Origin: Streptomyces phaeolivaceus
GTDB taxonomy: Bacteria; Actinomycetota; Actinomycetes; Streptomycetales; Streptomycetaceae
Assembly: GCF_009184865.1 (NCBI RefSeq)
Contig: NZ_CP045096.1
Location: 7,192,001 to 7,256,000, forward strand
Reading direction: 5' to 3'
DNA: 64,000 bases
The position numbers and the translations under genes were made by a program. Shown piece by piece: positions 1 through 7,835 of the stretch; the first letter of the stretch is position 1, and every line of letters begins with the position of its first letter. The notes below the pieces were generated by a model. That model made no database searches. It was not told the origin of the DNA and worked only from the letters and a program-made list of their open reading frames with translations.

Positions 1-597
1 CGGGAGGACAACCCCACCTGGAAGGGGCCCTTCGTCATCTCCTGGGCCGGGATGCGGGGTGTCGTCTCGCTGGCCATCGCCTTCTCGATCCCGCTCACGG
101 TGCACGGCGGGGACGACTTCCCCGGGCGGAACCTGATCCTCTTCCTGACCTTCACCACGGTCATCGGGACCCTGGTCATCCAGGGGCTGACCCTGCCGCC
201 GCTGATCCGGGTCCTGAAGCTGCCGGGCCGCGACCAGCAGGCCGAGACCCTCGCCGAGGCCAACGCCCAGGCCCAGGCGTCCCGGGCCGCCGAGGCCCGC
301 CTCGACGAACTGCTCGCCGACGAGCGCAACGAGCTGCCGCCGCCGCTCCAGGACCGCCTCCGCGCGGTCCTGGAGCGGCGCCGCAACGCCGTCTGGGAGC
401 GGCTCGGCGCGATCAACCCGGTGACCGGGGAGAGCGTCGACGACACCTACAGCCGGCTCTCCCGGGAGATGATCGGCGCCGAACGCGCGGTCTTCGTGAG
501 GCTGCGGGACGGCCGGTACATCGACGACGAGATGCTGCGCACGCTGTTGCGGCGGCTGGACCTGGAGGAGGCGGCGGTCTACCGGGAGGCGTCCTAG
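1..597 (+). CDS. Na+/H+ antiporter, CPA1 family (C-terminal part, 5' truncated by window)
   Basis: The open frame runs in from base 1, so only the last roughly 198 residues are visible. It begins with residues matching a late transmembrane segment of CPA1 exchangers (WAGMRGVVSLA), then two further hydrophobic stretches up to about residue 75 of the fragment. The rest is a charged, Glu/Arg-rich cytoplasmic tail of about 120 residues. Members exchange monovalent cations for protons across the plasma membrane. The GMRGVVSLA signature and the tail are typical of bacterial CPA1 proteins. The first Met in the fragment (base 52) lies inside that conserved segment and is not the start. The gene converges on the next one, and the two stop regions overlap by 4 bp. 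Confidence 0.85.
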   Translation, partial: REDNPTWKGPFVISWAGMRGVVSLAIAFSIPLTVHGGDDFPGRNLILFLTFTTVIGTLVIQGLTLPPLIRVLKLPGRDQQAETLAEANAQAQASRAAEARLDELLADERNELPPPLQDRLRAVLERRRNAVWERLGAINPVTGESVDDTYSRLSREMIGAERAVFVRLRDGRYIDDEMLRTLLRRLDLEEAAVYREAS

Positions 598-1556
598 GAC
601 GCGTGGTCCGCTTCCGCGAAGGGGCTTCCGGTGATCACCGCGGCGACCGTCGTCCCGCGCGCGAAGGCGCCCTCCGCCGCCAGGGCGACAAGTCCGTAGA
701 GCAACTTGGCGACATAGAGACGCTCCACGGGCAGCGAGTGACGAATCTCGAAGTCGTCCGCGAAGGCGTCCAGTTCGGGGCCGGTGCGCGCGTAGCCGCC
801 GAAGTGGAAGCGGTCGTCGAGACTCCAGTCGCCGCGCGGGCCGCCGTACGCCCGGTCCTGGAGCCGTCGTATCTCCTCTTCGAGGAAGCCCCCCTTGAGA
901 ACCGGAATCCCGAGGGCGCGCTGTTCGGGGGCCAGGCCGGCGGTCAGACCGGCGGTCAGACCGGCGAGGGTGCCGCCGGTGCCGCAGGCGACGGCCACGA
1001 CATCGGCACGGCCGCGCAGTTCCGCGCCCAGCTCCTGACAGCCGCGCACGGCGAGGGCGTTGCTGCCGCCCTCGGGGACGACGTAGGCGTCCCCGGCGTC
1101 GGCGGCGCGGAGGATCGCCGCCAGCGTGGCCGGGTCGGATTTGTGGCGATACGTCGATCTGTCGACGAAGTGCAGCCGCATGCCGTCCGCCGCACAGGAG
1201 GCCAGGGACGGGTTGAGGGGGCGGTCGGCCAGTTCCTGGCCGCGGACCACGCCGATGGTGGGCAGGTCCAGGAGACGGCCGGCGGCGGCGGTGGCGCGCA
1301 GATGGTTCGAGTAGGCGCCGCCGAAGGTGAGCAGCGGGCGTCCGTCCGCCGCGCGCAGATTCGGGGCCAGCTTGCGCCACTTGTTGCCGACGAGCCCCGG
1401 GTGGATCAGGTCGTCCCGCTTGAGGAGCAGCCGGACGCCGTGGCCGGCGAAGCGCTCGTCCACGACCTCCTGGAGCGGCGACGGCAGCCGGGGGCGCAGG
1501 GCGGCGAGGGGGTCGGGGGCGGAGGACGGGCCGGTCACATGCCCATTGTCGGACAC
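594..1556 (-). CDS. PLP-dependent ACC deaminase / D-cysteine desulfhydrase family protein
   Basis: A 320-residue fold-type II PLP enzyme. The Schiff-base lysine lies in the GNKWRK motif near residue 60, followed by FGGAYSNHL, and a glycine-rich phosphate-binding loop ACGTGGT near residue 190. These features and the length match the 1-aminocyclopropane-1-carboxylate deaminase / D-cysteine desulfhydrase family, which cleaves small amino acids to a keto acid and ammonia. Which substrate is used cannot be told from the motifs. A tandem duplication, GLTAGLTAGL, follows the phosphate loop. The gene stands alone, converging on the antiporter gene and following the amidase gene on the same strand. 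Confidence 0.82.
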   Translation of the reverse strand: MSDNGHVTGPSSAPDPLAALRPRLPSPLQEVVDERFAGHGVRLLLKRDDLIHPGLVGNKWRKLAPNLRAADGRPLLTFGGAYSNHLRATAAAGRLLDLPTIGVVRGQELADRPLNPSLASCAADGMRLHFVDRSTYRHKSDPATLAAILRAADAGDAYVVPEGGSNALAVRGCQELGAELRGRADVVAVACGTGGTLAGLTAGLTAGLAPEQRALGIPVLKGGFLEEEIRRLQDRAYGGPRGDWSLDDRFHFGGYARTGPELDAFADDFEIRHSLPVERLYVAKLLYGLVALAAEGAFARGTTVAAVITGSPFAEADHAS

Positions 1557-1592
1557 ATGACCGGCCGATGCCGGAACCGTGTGACCGGGCGC

Positions 1593-2183
1593 CTATTTCA
1601 GGCGGTCCCGCACGCGGTTTCTCATGGAGGACATGGTGAAGCCCCGGGGGTCGACCTTGCCCGGCTGCCATTCGAGGTGACCGACGACGGACCGCTGGTT
1701 CCAGCCGTGGTGACGGCAGACGGCCGCGGACACCCGCTCGATCGCGTCGAGCTGGGCCTCCGGCCAGGGGTCCTCGCCGTCGCCGAGGTTCTCGCACTCG
1801 AAGCCGTAGAAGTGGCGATTGCCGTCGGTGTTGGACTCGTTGTCCGGCGGGAGCGCCTTCTCGGCGATCACGGCCCGCAGTACGTCGTCGTCGCCGAGTC
1901 CGGCGTGGTTGGCGCGGCCGTAGCCGACCAGGTGGACCCGGCCGTCCTTGGTGATGACGCCGTGGCACAGCGGGCCGGGCAGGCCCGAGTACCCGTCCCG
2001 GCAGATGCGCACGGTGCGCTCGGCGCCGGAGGTGACGGTGTGGTGGATCATCACACCGTGCGCGGGCCCCCACGGGCCCACGTGGTTCCGGTTGTGATGC
2101 TCCCAGTCGCCGACCTCGACGACCCGGACGCCCTCGTTCTTGAGGACGGTGAGAAACCTGCCCGCGGACATGGGTGGGGCCAT
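1593..2183 (-). CDS. N-acetylmuramoyl-L-alanine amidase (Amidase_2 / PGRP type)
   Basis: A 196-residue protein with the zinc amidase fold. A first zinc-ligand histidine pair sits in MIHHTVT, the central region has YGRANHAG, and the C-terminal part has a VVGHLEWQPGKVDP motif carrying the second histidine and the acidic residue before the Asp-Pro. This family cleaves the amide between muramic acid and the first stem-peptide residue. No signal peptide is visible at the chosen ATG, which is unusual for a wall enzyme; it may be a cytoplasmic recycling or phage-derived form, or export may be non-classical. It is divergent from the encapsulin gene across 314 bp. Confidence 0.85.
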   Translation of the reverse strand: MAPPMSAGRFLTVLKNEGVRVVEVGDWEHHNRNHVGPWGPAHGVMIHHTVTSGAERTVRICRDGYSGLPGPLCHGVITKDGRVHLVGYGRANHAGLGDDDVLRAVIAEKALPPDNESNTDGNRHFYGFECENLGDGEDPWPEAQLDAIERVSAAVCRHHGWNQRSVVGHLEWQPGKVDPRGFTMSSMRNRVRDRLK

Positions 2184-2497
2184 GGCCGACTCCTTCGTGC
2201 GTGCGACGGCCGCCGGTCGTGGCCGCCTCGTACGCAGGCTTGTACCCCTGACTCCCCACGGGAGCCAGCCGACGCTGGGCCGTACGGGTCGATCCGGTCA
2301 GATTCGGCGAGGGGCACAAGTGCGCGGTGGGGTACGGGGGGTGAGTACGCATGGTCGACAAAGTCCCCTGATATGCCCAGTCTTCTAAGATCCATTCCCG
2401 CTCTTTCGGGTAATAGCACCGGCACGCTCCGTGATGCGAGGCTGGTTCGCGAGATCGGTGACCGCGAGATCAGTGCACACCCGGAGGGGAAATCCGT
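2184..2497. other. Intergenic region between amidase and encapsulin genes
   Basis: This 314-bp divergent spacer must carry the promoters of the amidase and encapsulin genes. It is locally AT-richer around 2360-2410. A direct repeat, CGCGAGATC, occurs twice close to 2448-2472, just upstream of the encapsulin ribosome binding site (GGAGGGG, 2483-2489). I could not assign a convincing -35/-10 pair and see no coding potential. Confidence 0.45.
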
Positions 2498-3904
2498 ATG
2501 TCGGTAGGCGAAGAGGTTCGCTCTCAGCAGGACAGGCCGCAGCAGAGTCTCGGCACGGCCGCTGCCCGGAACCTGGCCACCACCACGAAGTCCACGCCCC
2601 AGATGCAGGAGATCAGCTCGCGCTGGCTGCTGCGCACCCTGCCCTGGGTGAACGTCCAGGGTGGTACGTACCGGGTCAACAGGCGGCTCACCTACGCGGT
2701 CGGCGACGGCCGCGTCACCTTTGTGAAGACCGGCGACCGGGTCGCCGTCATCCCCGCGGAGCTGGGCGAACTGCCGGCCCTGCGGACCTACGAGGACATC
2801 GACGTCCTGGGCGAGCTGGCCCAGCGGTGCGAGCAGCGGGAGTTCGGGCCCGGGGACGTGCTGGCCGAATTCGGCAGCCGCGCGGAGGAGGTGTTCCTCC
2901 TCGCCCACGGCAAGGTCGAGAAGATGGGCACCGGGCCCTACGGCGACGACGCGGTCCTCGGTGTGCTGGCCGACGGGTCCTACTTCGGGGAGCAGGCACT
3001 CCTCGATGCCGAGGCGATCTGGGAGTACACGGCCCGCGCGGTCACCGCGTGCACGGTGCTCGTCCTGCCGCGCCGGGCCGTCGAGCAGCTCGCGGAGCGC
3101 GCCGAGACGCTGAGCGAGCACCTCCAGGAGCAGCGCGCGATCCCCTCGCAGCGCACCAACAAGTACGGCGAGAAGGAGATCGACCTCGCCGCCGGCCACA
3201 GCGGTGAGCCGGACATCCCGCACACCTTCGTCGACTACGAGGCCGCGCCCCGCGAGTACGAACTCAGCGTCGCCCAGACCGTCCTGCGCATCCACACGCG
3301 CGTGGCCGACCTCTACAACCAGCCGATGAACCAGACCGAGCAGCAGATCAGGCTCACGGTCGAGGCGTTGAAGGAGCGCCAGGAGCACGAGCTGATCAAC
3401 AACCGGGAGTTCGGCCTCCTCCACAACTGCGAGTACGACCAGCGGCTCCAGCCGCACGACGGTGTGCCCGGCCCGGACGATCTGGACGAACTGCTCTCCC
3501 GCCGCCGGGGCACCAAGATGCTGCTCGCCCACCCGCGCGCGATCTCCGCGTTCGGCCGCGAGCTGAACAAGCGCGGACTGGTCCCGGAGACCATCGACAT
3601 CGCGGGGAACCGCATCCCCACCTGGCGCGGTGTGCCCCTCTATCCCTGCAACAAGATCCCGGTGACCGAGGCCAGGACGACCTCGATCATCGCCCTGCGT
3701 ACCGGCGAGGAGGACCAGGGTGTCATCGGGCTGCGGGCCGCGAGCATCCCGGACGAGATCGAGCCCAGCCTGTCCGTCCGCTTCATGGGCATCAACGAAC
3801 AGGCGATCATCAAGTACCTCGTGACGGCCTACTACTCGGCCGCGGTCCTGGTCCCCGACGCGCTCGGCGTTCTGGAGAACGTCGAGATCGGCCGCTGGCG
3901 GTGA
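2498..3904 (+). CDS. Family 2B encapsulin shell protein with cyclic-nucleotide-binding domain (EshA-like)
   Basis: A 468-residue protein. After a short flexible N-terminus there is an N-arm region ([20 protein letters not shown]). A cyclic-nucleotide-binding domain follows at about residues 100-215, with a phosphate-cassette-like stretch [11 protein letters not shown] near residues 160-172. The C-terminal half matches the HK97-like shell fold of family 2 encapsulins, including [18 protein letters not shown] and the conserved [14 protein letters not shown]. Family 2B shells enclose terpene cyclases or polyprenyl transferases; EshA of Streptomyces is an early-described relative. Here the next gene is a polyprenyl synthase, which fits. 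The start has a strong ribosome binding site (GGAGGGG, 8 bases upstream). The cassette lacks some canonical cAMP contacts, so the ligand is unclear. Confidence 0.93.
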   Translation: MSVGEEVRSQQDRPQQSLGTAAARNLATTTKSTPQMQEISSRWLLRTLPWVNVQGGTYRVNRRLTYAVGDGRVTFVKTGDRVAVIPAELGELPALRTYEDIDVLGELAQRCEQREFGPGDVLAEFGSRAEEVFLLAHGKVEKMGTGPYGDDAVLGVLADGSYFGEQALLDAEAIWEYTARAVTACTVLVLPRRAVEQLAERAETLSEHLQEQRAIPSQRTNKYGEKEIDLAAGHSGEPDIPHTFVDYEAAPREYELSVAQTVLRIHTRVADLYNQPMNQTEQQIRLTVEALKERQEHELINNREFGLLHNCEYDQRLQPHDGVPGPDDLDELLSRRRGTKMLLAHPRAISAFGRELNKRGLVPETIDIAGNRIPTWRGVPLYPCNKIPVTEARTTSIIALRTGEEDQGVIGLRAASIPDEIEPSLSVRFMGINEQAIIKYLVTAYYSAAVLVPDALGVLENVEIGRWR

Positions 3905-3923
3905 CCTTGTCCGACGGCACGCC

Positions 3924-3951
3924 GTGCACCCGCCCCTCAGGGCGGGTGCAC
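3924..3951 (+). terminator. Perfect hairpin between shell and prenyl synthase genes
   Basis: Arms GTGCACCCGCCC and GGGCGGGTGCAC (12 bp, perfect) flank a 4-base loop, 20 bp after the encapsulin stop. No U-run follows, as is usual in Streptomyces. It could terminate most transcripts or act as a partial terminator or RNA-processing site that keeps shell mRNA above cargo mRNA. Confidence 0.75.
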
Positions 3952-4015
3952 CCCGCGGGTACGCGCCCACCGGCAGCGGAACCGCCACCGTCCGCGGACT
4001 CTCCGAGGCGATCCC

Positions 4016-5245
4016 ATGGGTGAGTTCATGACGGAGACGAGGCAGAAACCCGCCGGGGCCCCGGACGGATCAGGGACTTCGGACGCGGCAGGGACCCCGG
4101 ATGCGGCGAGGGTCCCGGAACAGGCCGGGGAGCCGGTGGATCCGAACGGGGCCGGGGAGCCGGTGAGGCCTGCGGGTCCCGTCGGTGACCGGGGCGGGGT
4201 CGGGCCGGTGGGCGCGGCGAGCCCGTTCGACGGGCAGGAGGCCGCGGGAATCCTGGAGCGGGCCCGGGTCTCCGTCGATCCCGAACTGCGCCGGGCCGTC
4301 GAGTCGTTGCCCGGTTCGATGCGCCGGGTCGCGCGCTACCACTTCGGCTGGGAGGACGCGGACGGCACCCCCGCCGCGGGCAACGCGGGCAAGGCGATAC
4401 GCCCGGCGCTGGTCCTGGCCGCCGTCGCCGCGCTCGGGGGCCGTGAGTCCGTCGCCGTACGGGCCGCCGCCGCGGTGGAACTGGTGCACAACTTCACGCT
4501 GCTGCACGACGACGTGATGGACCGGGACACCACCCGCAGACACCGGGCCACCGCGTGGACCGTGTTCGGTGTCCCCGGCGCGATCCTCGCCGGGGACGCG
4601 CTGCAGGCACTCGCGCAGCAACTGCTCGCCGAGGACCCGCATCCGGCGTCGGCCGCGGCCTCCGCACGGCTCGCGGCCTGTGTCGTCGAACTGTGCGAGG
4701 GGCAGCACACGGACACCGACATGGAGGGGCGCGGACCCGAGGAGGTCACCCTCGACGAGGTGCTCGCCATGGCCGAGGCGAAGACGGGCGCGCTGCTCGG
4801 CTGCGCCTGTGCGGTGGGGGCGTTGTACGCGGGCGCGGGTGCGGAGGACGTCGAGGCTCTGGACGCGTTCGGGCGGGAGGCCGGGCTCGCGTTCCAGCTC
4901 ATCGACGACGTGATCGGCATCTGGGGCGACCCGAGCCGGACCGGCAAGCCGGCCGGGGCCGATCTCATGGTCCGCAAGAAGTCCCTCCCGGTGGTCGCCG
5001 CGCTGGCCTCCGGCACCCCGGAGGCGGCGGAACTGGCCCAGTTGTACGGACTGCCGTACGAGGAGGGGGACCTGGAGCGTACGGCACTGGTGGTGGAGCG
5101 GGCCGGCGGTCGTGACTGGGCCCAGGTCCAGGCGGCCGACCACATGGCGCGGGCCATGCACGAGCTGTCGCGTGCCGTTCCGGATCCGGAGTCGGCCGGT
5201 GGGCTGCTCGCGCTGGCCGAGTTCGTGACGCGGCGCAGCAGTTGA
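4016..5245 (+). CDS. Polyprenyl (geranylgeranyl-type) diphosphate synthase, probable encapsulin cargo
   Basis: A 409-residue protein. Residues 1 to about 70 are low-complexity, rich in Gly, Pro, Ala and Asp (repeated GEPV, GTPD-like units), and look disordered. The catalytic domain follows, with GKAIRPALV, the first aspartate-rich motif HDDVMDRD near residues 164-171 and the second region FQLIDDVIGIWGDP near 295. These bind Mg2+-diphosphate and elongate isoprenoid chains from IPP. Product length cannot be read from the sequence. The extended N-terminus is absent from ordinary synthases and is the feature by which family 2B cargo is thought to enter the shell. ATG at 4016 or 4028 are both possible; both have a nearby purine-rich site. 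Confidence 0.9.
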   Translation: MGEFMTETRQKPAGAPDGSGTSDAAGTPDAARVPEQAGEPVDPNGAGEPVRPAGPVGDRGGVGPVGAASPFDGQEAAGILERARVSVDPELRRAVESLPGSMRRVARYHFGWEDADGTPAAGNAGKAIRPALVLAAVAALGGRESVAVRAAAAVELVHNFTLLHDDVMDRDTTRRHRATAWTVFGVPGAILAGDALQALAQQLLAEDPHPASAAASARLAACVVELCEGQHTDTDMEGRGPEEVTLDEVLAMAEAKTGALLGCACAVGALYAGAGAEDVEALDAFGREAGLAFQLIDDVIGIWGDPSRTGKPAGADLMVRKKSLPVVAALASGTPEAAELAQLYGLPYEEGDLERTALVVERAGGRDWAQVQAADHMARAMHELSRAVPDPESAGGLLALAEFVTRRSS

Positions 5246-5414
5246 GGCTGCCTGGGTGGGCGAAGTGGGGCCGAGCGCCGGTTGATGCTCCGGAGGCAGT
5301 GGTGCCGTGTCGACCTGACCCGGCGCGGTGTCGGTGCCTTCGGGTGGTCGGTGGGTCCCGCACATCCCCACGGTGTGCGGGGCCCGCCGGGTTGTGGGGT
5401 CCGAGCGGCTGACG

Positions 5415-6029
5415 TCATTGCTCGGGGACGGTCGTCTCCACCACGCGTTCCATCAGGCCCTCGGGGGCCGTGACGCCGGGGAGGGCGTCCGCCAGGACGT
5501 TCGGCAGGGTGAGGTGTTCCAGGAGGAGGCCCTGCATGGCCAGGTAGAGGACCATGACCGTCTCGTCGCCGCCGGGGAGGCCCGCCTCGCGGTGGAAGCG
5601 CATCCCGAACTCCAGTTCCCCGCGCACCGACTCGCTGTACGAGGCGTGCAGGGCCGGGCGGCGGGTGGCTTCGAGACGTAGTTCGAGGTGGGCGAGATAG
5701 CCGGTGCGGTCGCCGGTGACCCGGGTCAGCAGGTCGCGCATGAGGGCCATGACCAGCGTCCGATCCTTCGGAGAGGCGAGCAGGTTCTCGACCACGGCCG
5801 GATCGGGGGCCAGACGTTCCTTCAGCCGGGCGTCGATCTGGTGGAGCAGGGCGTCACGGTCGGCGAAGTAGTTCGACGCGGTCCCCACCGGCACCCCGGC
5901 CTCGGCGTCCACCGCCCGGAACGTCAGCCCGCGCGCTCCCTCCCGCGCCAGCACCTCCACCGCCGCGTCCAGCAGAGCGCCCCTGCGCTCCGGGTTCCTG
6001 ACCATCCGCGCTCCTCGATCCTCGGCCAC
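5415..6029 (-). CDS. TetR family transcriptional regulator
   Basis: A 204-residue protein with an N-terminal TetR helix-turn-helix (residues about 15-60: LLDAAVEVLAREG, then GVPVGTASNYFADRDALL) and a helical ligand-binding C-terminal domain (AMRDLLTRVTGDR, LELRLEATRRPALHA). It is divergent from the reductase-like gene that begins at 6160, the usual layout for a TetR repressor and its target. The inducer is unknown. It converges on the prenyl synthase gene across 169 bp. Confidence 0.88.
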   Translation of the reverse strand: MAEDRGARMVRNPERRGALLDAAVEVLAREGARGLTFRAVDAEAGVPVGTASNYFADRDALLHQIDARLKERLAPDPAVVENLLASPKDRTLVMALMRDLLTRVTGDRTGYLAHLELRLEATRRPALHASYSESVRGELEFGMRFHREAGLPGGDETVMVLYLAMQGLLLEHLTLPNVLADALPGVTAPEGLMERVVETTVPEQ

Positions 6030-6058
6030 CGGGGTCGCCGCTTCGCTGATTCCCTTGC

Positions 6059-6094
6059 AACCACTACATCTGAAGTACTATAACTGACGTGGTT
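6059..6094. promoter_or_regulatory. Possible TetR operator region
   Basis: Between the divergent starts is an AT-rich patch, rare in this window, with AACCAC at 6059-6064 mirrored by GTGGTT at 6089-6094 and an internal palindrome AGTACT at 6074-6079. The position suits an operator shared by both genes. Assignment to the neighbouring TetR protein is inference. Confidence 0.4.
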
Positions 6095-6159
6095 AGGTGA
6101 GGGGCGCGGAACACGGATGCCGCTCATCCGTCGTACCCGGACGAGGAGAAGAGACCGGT

Positions 6160-6744
6160 TTGCGCAAGCTCACATACGTCATCGCCTGCTCCATCGACGG
6201 CTTCATCGGGGACCCGGACGGCGACGCGTCGTACATGTACCCCTACGTGGTGGGTGACTTCGCCGAGTACCTCAAGTCGGAGCACCCGGACATCAACCCC
6301 AGCCATGTCCGTCGCCTCATCGGCACGGACGGGCTGCCGAACAAGGAGTTCGACACGATCGTCCAGGGCCGCGCCAGCTACGACGTGGCCCTGAAGGAGG
6401 GCATCACCAGCCCGTTCTCCCATCTGCGCGAGTACGTCGCCTCGCGCACGCTGAAGGAGTCGCCCGACCCGAACGTCGAGATCGTCTCGGAGGACCTGGT
6501 CGGCCGGGTCCGCGCGCTCAAGGCGGAGGACGGCGGACTCGGCATCTACCTCTGCGGTGGCTCCGCCGTCGCGGGCGCGCTGATCGACGAGATCGACGAG
6601 ATCGTCATCAAGACGTACCCGGTCGTACAGGGCTCCGGCATGCCCATGTTCGGCTCCGGCTTCGCCGTCTCCGAGTTCACGCTCGACGAGGTGCGGAGCT
6701 TCGACAACGGGGTGGTGGTGCGGACGTACAGCAGGAAGCGCTGA
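6160..6744 (+). CDS. Dihydrofolate reductase family protein (RibD C-terminal-like)
   Basis: About 194 residues. It starts KLTYVIACSIDGFIGDPDGD, the typical beginning of the bacterial DHFR-like/RibD-C family, and has the NADPH-binding glycine motif YLCGGSAVAGALI near residue 135. The TTG at 6160 is preferred because GGAG lies about 11 bases upstream and the family normally begins directly before KLTY; an upstream in-frame ATG (6097) would add unrelated residues. The true substrate of these small reductases is mostly unknown. It is likely controlled by the divergent TetR protein. Confidence 0.83.
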   Translation: MRKLTYVIACSIDGFIGDPDGDASYMYPYVVGDFAEYLKSEHPDINPSHVRRLIGTDGLPNKEFDTIVQGRASYDVALKEGITSPFSHLREYVASRTLKESPDPNVEIVSEDLVGRVRALKAEDGGLGIYLCGGSAVAGALIDEIDEIVIKTYPVVQGSGMPMFGSGFAVSEFTLDEVRSFDNGVVVRTYSRKR

Positions 6745-6797
6745 TTGTCGGTGTACGGCGGGGAGCGTCCCGGCCCCGGCGGTCATACCCTGAGGAC

Positions 6798-7190
6798 ATG
6801 GGCATCGACGAGCAAGTCTGCCCGGTCTGCGGACAGCCTGTGGCCACGGTCGTACGGCGGCACAAGACGCTGGGCACGTGGGTACCCGTATGGAGTCCGG
6901 GCCCGTGCAGGAACCATGAGTGCGCGGCGTATGTCGACCCGGCCGTCGAGGCCGAGGAGGCCGCCGCGGAGAAGCCCCGGGCGGTGGCCCGGCGCACACA
7001 CGGCACCCACCACACGCACGGCGGGCATGACGTGCCGGTGGCGAAGGCCGACACACAGGTCGCCGAGGTGACGGCCGAGACGGCAGCGACAGCAGAGGCG
7101 TCCGGGGCGGCGGGAACGGTGAAGCCGGGGGAGACGGCTGGGGCGAGGGGTGAGGAGCGACGGGTGGAGCGGCCCGGGGCCTCCGCCTGA
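6798..7190 (+). CDS. Small zinc-ribbon-like hypothetical protein
   Basis: A 130-residue protein. The N-terminal 45 residues hold CPVCGQ and, about 30 residues later, a CRNHEC motif, together forming a plausible four-cysteine zinc site. The rest is a low-complexity Ala/Glu/Thr/Gly-rich tail with a His-rich patch (THGTHHTHGGH). I do not recognise a characterised family. The zinc-ribbon part is probably folded and the tail disordered. It lies 53 bp after the reductase-like gene on the same strand. Confidence 0.65.
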   Translation: MGIDEQVCPVCGQPVATVVRRHKTLGTWVPVWSPGPCRNHECAAYVDPAVEAEEAAAEKPRAVARRTHGTHHTHGGHDVPVAKADTQVAEVTAETAATAEASGAAGTVKPGETAGARGEERRVERPGASA

Positions 7191-7224
7191 GCCGTGGGTC
7201 CGTCCGGTCCGGAGAGGGCTCGGA

Positions 7225-7285
7225 GAGAACCTGGACAGAACCGAGAACCCGGACAGAACCCGGACAGAACCCGGAGAACACTCGG
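7225..7285. repeat. Short tandem repeats, 11-bp unit
   Basis: Units of AGAACCCGGAC and close variants recur several times in succession between the zinc-ribbon gene and the DGPF-domain gene. No gene is visible in this 203-bp spacer. It lies about 110-170 bp upstream of the DGPF-protein start, so it could influence that promoter, or be simple slippage. Confidence 0.6.
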
Positions 7286-7393
7286 GGAAATCGCCGCGCG
7301 GGTGTGTCGAGAAGCGCGGGGCGGCTCCGACGTCTCCTGTGAGAGCCGCCCGGCGCGGGTGGTTCGAACCGAGGAAGACGAAGGAGCGGACTC

Positions 7394-7807
7394 ATGAAGT
7401 ACCTGGTGATGGTCCTGGGCACGCAGGCGGACTACGAGGGCATGCGCGGCGAGGCCTCCGAGCACTCCCCGGCCTGGACGCCGGAGCAGTTGCAGGCCAT
7501 GTACGCCTACATGGGCGCGATCAACGACGACCTCGCGGAGACCGGCGAGATGATCGACGGGCAGGGGCTGGCCGAGCCGGCCCGGACCCGGTTCGTCACG
7601 GCCGACACCGACGGCAAGCCGGTGATCACGGACGGACCGTACCCGGAGACCAAGGAGCTGCTGGCCGGCTACTGGCTCCTGGACTGCGCGAGCCTGGACC
7701 GGGTCACGGAGATCGCGGCCCGAGTCGCCCAGTGCCCCGGCCCCGAGGGGCTCAAGGAGTACCCGGTGGTCATCCGGCCGGTGCTGGACGGTGCGGCGGA
7801 CATCTGA
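7394..7807 (+). CDS. YCII-related DGPF domain protein
   Basis: A 137-residue protein beginning MKYLVMVLG and carrying the hallmark DGPYPETKELLAGYWLLD near residues 78-95, the segment that names the DGPF (PhnB/YCII-like) family. Its biochemical role is not established. Its gene lies 28 bp before an ECF42-type sigma factor gene. In Streptomyces and other bacteria this sigma group is known to be encoded with, and to control, DGPF protein genes. That makes this gene a likely target and partner of the sigma factor. Confidence 0.9.
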   Translation: MKYLVMVLGTQADYEGMRGEASEHSPAWTPEQLQAMYAYMGAINDDLAETGEMIDGQGLAEPARTRFVTADTDGKPVITDGPYPETKELLAGYWLLDCASLDRVTEIAARVAQCPGPEGLKEYPVVIRPVLDGAADI

Positions 7808-7835
7808 GCGGGGACCGAGAGGTTCGGTAGGTCGG

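Noticed and set aside
2051..3988. Long minus-strand frame opposite the encapsulin gene
   Set aside because: Shadow of encapsulin codon bias, with no domain and no plausible start.
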